DNA from: Actinomycetota bacterium | GTDB lineage: Bacteria; Actinomycetota; Thermoleophilia; Gaiellales; Gaiellaceae | DNA length: 17,913 bases | Assembly (NCBI GenBank): GCA_013696595.1 | Contig: JACCYG010000134.1 | Coordinates: forward strand, 1-17,913 | Reading direction: 5' to 3' | Shown here: piece by piece, positions 15,104-17,913 of the stretch | Numbering within the stretch: position 1 is the stretch's first letter | Layout of the letters: every line of letters begins with the position of its first letter | The notes under the pieces: model-generated | Told to the model about the DNA's origin: nothing | Database searches by the model: none | The model's input: only the letters and a program-made list of their open reading frames with translations | Made by a program: the position numbers and the translations under genes

Positions 15104-16552
15104 CTAGGTTCGCCGGGCCACGGTCTTCACGTCAGCGTAGAAGTCGAAGCTCCACTCGCCGCCCTCGCGGCCGATTCCCGAGCGCTTCGCACCGCCGAAG
15201 GGAGCGCCGAGGTCGCGCGCGTAGAAGCAGTTGATCCAGGTCGTCCCGGCGACGAGCGCTTCGCCGAGCCTTTCGCCGCGATCGTCGTCGCGCGTGAAGG
15301 CGGTTGCTGCGAGACCGTACTCGGTCCCGTTCGCGAGCTCCACCGCCTCGTCCTCGTCGCCGAAGGTCTGGAGCGTGAGCACGGGGCCAAAGACCTCGCG
15401 CTGCACGATCTCCAGGTCCTGGCGGACGTGCGTGAAGAGCGTCGGCTCGTAGTAGAGGCTCCCGAGATCCGGCGAGACGCGTCCGCCGATCACGAGCCGC
15501 GCACCGTCGTCGATCGCACGCTGGACGAAGCCCTCGACCCGCGCGAGGTGCTCATGGGTGATGAGCGGCCCGATGTCCGTTTCCGGATCGCGTGGATCGC
15601 CGAGCTTCCGTTGCGCGACACCCGCGAGGAAGCCCTCGAGAAACTCGTCCGCGATCGACTCTTCGATGAGTAGCCGCGTCCCGGCGAGACAAACCTGGCC
15701 GGCGTTGTCGTACTGATACGTCGCCGTCTCGACGGCCGCGTCGAGGTCGGCGTCGGGGAAGACGAGAAAGGGCGATTTCCCGCCGAGCTCGAACGAGACG
15801 GGGGTCAGGTTGCGCGCGGCCGCCTGGCCGATCAGCTGCGCCGTCTCGACCGAGCCCGTGAACGAGATGCGGGCGATCCCCGGGTGCGTGACGAGGGCTG
15901 CGCCCGCCTCCTCGCCGAGTCCCTGAACGACGTTCAGAACGCCGGCGGGGAGTCCCGCGTCGTCCGCGATCTCGCCGAGGAGGGACGCGGTCAACGGCGC
16001 CCACTCGGCGGGCTTCAGAACAACCGTGCAGCCGGCCGCGAGCGCCGGGCCGCACTTCCACGTCTCGAGCATGAAGGGCGCATTCCAGGGCGTGATGAGT
16101 GCCGCGACGCCCGAGGGGTCATGGCGGACGCGGTAGGCGGTTCCGTTCGACTCCCACGAGCGGCGATCACGTTCGATCGCAAGCTCCGCGAAGAAGCGGA
16201 AGTTCGTCGCCGCGCGCTTCATGAGCCGAAGCTGGGAGGCCTCGAGCAGCGAGCCGTTGTCGAGCGTCTCGACCTGGGCGAGCGTCTCGGTTCGCTCCTC
16301 GATCAGGTCCGCGATGCGAAAGAGGTGCTCGCCGCGGCCCTCCGGCCCGAGCGCCGCCCACGCGGGAAAGGCGTGGCGCGCTGCCTGCACGGCCGCCTCG
16401 ACCTCGTCCGCGCCGCCCCGAGCGATGTCCGCGAGATGGCTCTCGTCGATCGGCGAGACGTCCTCGAACGTCGCACTCGACGAGATCCGCTCGCCGCCGA
16501 TGTAGTGGTCCGGAGAAACCGCGACCCCGGCGACGCTCGCCGTCGCGCTCAT
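15104..16552 (-). CDS. hpaE: Aldehyde dehydrogenase, 5-carboxymethyl-2-hydroxymuconate semialdehyde type (HpaE-like)
   Basis: A 482-residue NAD(P)-dependent aldehyde dehydrogenase, full length. Motifs are ITPWNAPFMLETWK with the oxyanion-hole Asn157, Lys180 in LKPAEW for cofactor ribose, FTGS with Gly233, FELGGKSP with general-base Glu255, and NAGQVCLAGTR with nucleophile Cys288. REVFGPVL follows in the C-terminal part. TPWNAPFMLxTWK and KPAEWAP are typical of the HpaE group, which oxidises the ring-cleavage product of homoprotocatechuate to the tricarboxylate. The start is ATG 16552, with AGGTGG upstream. It follows a 157-base gap that holds a promoter candidate, direct repeats and a palindrome, and it heads the block hpaE-hpaB-hpaC-hpaD. 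Confidence 0.92.
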   Translation of the reverse strand: MSATASVAGVAVSPDHYIGGERISSSATFEDVSPIDESHLADIARGGADEVEAAVQAARHAFPAWAALGPEGRGEHLFRIADLIEERTETLAQVETLDNGSLLEASQLRLMKRAATNFRFFAELAIERDRRSWESNGTAYRVRHDPSGVAALITPWNAPFMLETWKCGPALAAGCTVVLKPAEWAPLTASLLGEIADDAGLPAGVLNVVQGLGEEAGAALVTHPGIARISFTGSVETAQLIGQAAARNLTPVSFELGGKSPFLVFPDADLDAAVETATYQYDNAGQVCLAGTRLLIEESIADEFLEGFLAGVAQRKLGDPRDPETDIGPLITHEHLARVEGFVQRAIDDGARLVIGGRVSPDLGSLYYEPTLFTHVRQDLEIVQREVFGPVLTLQTFGDEDEAVELANGTEYGLAATAFTRDDDRGERLGEALVAGTTWINCFYARDLGAPFGGAKRSGIGREGGEWSFDFYADVKTVARRT

Positions 16553-16595
16553 CCGACCACCTGAGCGGAAGATGGCAAGCCAAACCCGCCCACGA

Positions 16596-16612
16596 CCCCA
16601 CCCTGGGTGGGG
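16596..16612. promoter_or_regulatory. Perfect 8-bp palindrome in the hpaE leader
   Basis: CCCCACCC (16596-16603) and GGGTGGGG (16605-16612) are exact inverted copies around one base. In RNA this gives a seven-pair stem with a three-base loop. It lies 43 bases upstream of the hpaE ATG, within the predicted leader if the promoter candidate at 16638-16666 is used. A repressor site, an attenuating hairpin or a terminator between the hpaG-like gene and hpaE are all possible. The short T-run after it on the minus strand (GGGTTTGG) is weak. Confidence 0.5.
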
Positions 16613-16637
16613 ACCGGGCCACCCTCCACCCGCTTCG

Positions 16638-16666
16638 AGCCTAGCGCCGAAAAGCGCGCGTGTCTC
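16638..16666 (-). promoter_or_regulatory. Candidate promoter for the hpaE-B-C-D block
   Basis: On the minus strand GAGACA (16666-16661; four of six matches to the -35) and TAGGCT (16643-16638; the TANNNT form common in actinobacteria) are separated by exactly 17 bases. A transcript would begin near 16631, giving a leader of about 80 bases that contains the palindrome. The direct repeats lie immediately upstream, where an activator would bind. Confidence 0.4.
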
Positions 16667-16675
16667 TCACGCACT

Positions 16676-16713
16676 GCGCCGATTTGCTCACCACTCCGCG
16701 CCAATTCGCTCAC
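16676..16713 (-). repeat. Two 16-bp direct repeats, probable activator site
   Basis: Read on the minus strand, GTGAGCGAATTGGCGC (16713-16698) and GTGAGCAAATCGGCGC (16691-16676) differ at two of 16 bases and are spaced 22 bases start to start, about two helical turns. A third GTGAG (16670-16666) follows 21 bases later but then diverges. The first copy includes the stop codon of the hpaG-like gene. Direct repeats one or two turns apart just upstream of a -35 are typical for dimeric activators. Confidence 0.5.
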
Positions 16714-17432
16714 ACGGTCTCCTCCGGGACGGCCAGAGCCACATGGCGGGCGTTCGGCGTGTCCTCCGGCACGGCGCCCACGTCCGCGAGACCCTCCTTC
16801 GCCTCGACGATCCGATTCGAGAGGCGTCCGATTCCCTCCACCTCGACCTCGACCACGTCGCCCGGCTCGACGGGACGCGAATTTGCAGGCGTCCCCGTCA
16901 GGAGCACGTCGCCCGGCTCGAGCGTGATCAGGCGCGAGAGATCGGCGAGCATGTAGGCGAACGGCCACAGGAGCTCTCCTGTGTTGCCTACCTGGACAAC
17001 CTCCCGGTTCACATAGGTCCGAAGCGCAAGGTCCGTCGGATCGACGTCGTCTGCATCCACGACGTCTGGGCCGATGGGGCAGAAGCCGTCTTGCCCTTTG
17101 ACCCGCAGCATCGAGCCGCGATCGGCGTGCCGGAAGTCGTGCACGCCGAAGTCGTTCGCGACGCTGTACCCGCCGACGTACCCGAGCGCGTCTTCCTCAC
17201 GCACGCGCTTCATCCGGCGGCCGACGACGAGCGCGACCTCGCCCTCATAGTTCAGGTAGCGGCACCCGCGAGGCCGCACGATCTCGTCGCCGTGGCGGGC
17301 AAGCGCAGATGGAGGCTTGAGGAAGTACGACGGCACGTCGGGCGTGCGCGCCGCGTATTCCTCGACCCGGCTCGGGTAGCTCAGGTGGACGCCGATGATC
17401 TTCGTCGGCGCGAGCTCGGCGGGCCGTCTCAT
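16710..17432 (-). CDS. hpaG: Single-domain FAH-family enzyme, HpaG-like isomerase/decarboxylase
   Basis: A 240-residue enzyme. ATG 17432 overlaps the stop of the acetoacetate-decarboxylase-family gene in ATGA; the frame continues upstream but only as shadow. Signature parts are KIIGVHLSYPSRVEEYA (11-27), YFLKPPSALARHGDEIVRP (36-54), metal ligands Glu63 and Glu65 in NYEGEVALVVG, Asp94 in VANDFGVHDF, and VKGQDGFCPIGP (111-122). This pattern matches HpaG-type 2-hydroxyhepta-2,4-diene-1,7-dioate isomerase / 5-oxopent-3-ene-1,2,5-tricarboxylate decarboxylase. The E. coli enzyme is a fusion of two such units of about 430 residues; here only one is present, so either one protein does both steps or another gene does the second. 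It belongs to the same pathway as hpaE downstream. Confidence 0.9.
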   Translation of the reverse strand: MRRPAELAPTKIIGVHLSYPSRVEEYAARTPDVPSYFLKPPSALARHGDEIVRPRGCRYLNYEGEVALVVGRRMKRVREEDALGYVGGYSVANDFGVHDFRHADRGSMLRVKGQDGFCPIGPDVVDADDVDPTDLALRTYVNREVVQVGNTGELLWPFAYMLADLSRLITLEPGDVLLTGTPANSRPVEPGDVVEVEVEGIGRLSNRIVEAKEGLADVGAVPEDTPNARHVALAVPEETV

Positions 17433-17913
17433 TCGACGCGGCTCCCTCCATCCACCGTGTAACCGAAGCTGAACCAGAAGCCGGACCCGACTCGGACCGG
17501 GGCGAGAGCGGCGAGCTCGTCGGCGGGAGAGTCGAAGACCTCGAGCGTCGCGCGCCCTTCCCAGATCGGAGAGATCTCGCGATCGCGTCCGCCCGCCCAA
17601 ACGTGCTCGTAGAGCGGCTCGTCCTCGCCGTCCCAGGCGGGAAAGAGCCGCGTGTTCAAAAGCGGCGGCGAATTGACAGTCGGCCCCGACTCGGACAGCG
17701 CGGTCAGCTCGAGAGTCGCTTCGGCAAGGCGCCGGTCCGAGGCGGATAGCGTCGCGCCGAAGCGGCCGCCGGGCTCGAGGCGCGGCCCCGCACGTCCGAC
17801 TGTGACCGGCCGTGTCATCCAGATCGAGCCCGGCTTCTTCGGAAAGCCCTGCACGAGCCCACGGACGAGGGGCATCCCTTTGTCGACCCACATGAAGGGG
17901 CAGCGCGTCACCG
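17429..17913 (-). CDS. Acetoacetate decarboxylase (ADC) family protein, C-terminal part (cut by window edge)
   Basis: About 161 codons are visible, and the frame is open to the right edge. The segment TRCPFMWVDKGMPLVRGLVQ leads into GFPKKPGSIWMTRP, the ADC-family active-site region. In it, the Lys pair corresponds to the Schiff-base lysine and its pKa-lowering neighbour in clostridial acetoacetate decarboxylase. The rest forms beta strands (LEPGGRFGATLSASD, GRATLEVFDSPAD) and ends GSGFWFSFGYTVDGG, as in family members. A GTG at 17911 exists, but homologues carry roughly 90-100 residues before this point, so the true start lies outside. The gene overlaps the HpaG-like gene by four bases. The family includes decarboxylases and also aldolase-dehydratases, so a step in meta-cleavage product breakdown is a fair inference. 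Confidence 0.85.
   Translation of the reverse strand, partial: VTRCPFMWVDKGMPLVRGLVQGFPKKPGSIWMTRPVTVGRAGPRLEPGGRFGATLSASDRRLAEATLELTALSESGPTVNSPPLLNTRLFPAWDGEDEPLYEHVWAGGRDREISPIWEGRATLEVFDSPADELAALAPVRVGSGFWFSFGYTVDGGSRVE

Noticed and set aside
17433..17891. N-terminal extension of the HpaG-like protein
   Set aside because: The extension overlaps the ADC-family gene in another frame and is Arg-rich; homology begins just after ATG 17432.

Overview
The window reads as chromosomal DNA from a high-GC bacterium, most likely an actinobacterium and possibly of the Thermoleophilia type. The basis is the strongly GC-rich third codon positions, frequent GTG starts, densely overlapping genes, a candidate GTTT-N15-GGGTAT stress promoter, and the mix of an MMPL transporter, a P450, a PQQ-type sugar dehydrogenase and aromatic catabolism genes. 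This placement is inference; there is no rRNA or other marker in the window. I see no tRNA, rRNA, CRISPR array or insertion sequence.

Left part (1-4005): stress and envelope genes. The 5' part of an MMPL/RND-type transporter gene runs off the left edge. It is divergent from an Hsp20 gene that overlaps the gene for Lon protease. A symmetric three-part palindrome lies between the divergent genes. Directly behind lon, a candidate SigB/SigF-type promoter precedes a small membrane-anchored protein of YtxH-like design. The next stretch (4006-4383) holds a decayed hotdog thioesterase remnant and a REP-like palindrome.

Middle part (4384-9007): two divergent units. Leftward are a cytochrome P450, a 179-residue protein I do not recognise, and a lipoprotein-type sugar/sorbosone dehydrogenase. 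Rightward are three overlapping genes: a carboxymuconolactone decarboxylase-like protein, a fumarylacetoacetate hydrolase (FAH) family enzyme and a VOC-fold protein. Together they look like an undescribed oxidative catabolic cassette.

Right part (9014-17913): everything is on the minus strand. The upstream unit resembles a homoprotocatechuate (4-hydroxyphenylacetate) meta-cleavage pathway. In order of transcription it has an acetoacetate decarboxylase-family protein (cut by the window edge), a single-domain HpaG-like FAH protein, an HpaE-like aldehyde dehydrogenase, an HpaB-like flavin hydroxylase, an HpaC-like flavin reductase, and a two-domain VOC extradiol dioxygenase that seems to start at CTG. 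A candidate promoter preceded by two 16-bp direct repeats lies in front of hpaE. A palindrome-bearing gap follows the dioxygenase. Then comes a second unit: an APC-type permease, a glutamine-synthetase-family (glutamylamide-forming) enzyme, and a 76-residue protein resembling a cytochrome c domain without its haem-binding motif.

No gene for HpaF, HpaH or HpaI is visible. The ADC-family gene is the main unexplained element of the aromatic pathway. The 76-residue protein is the main unexplained element of the amine unit.
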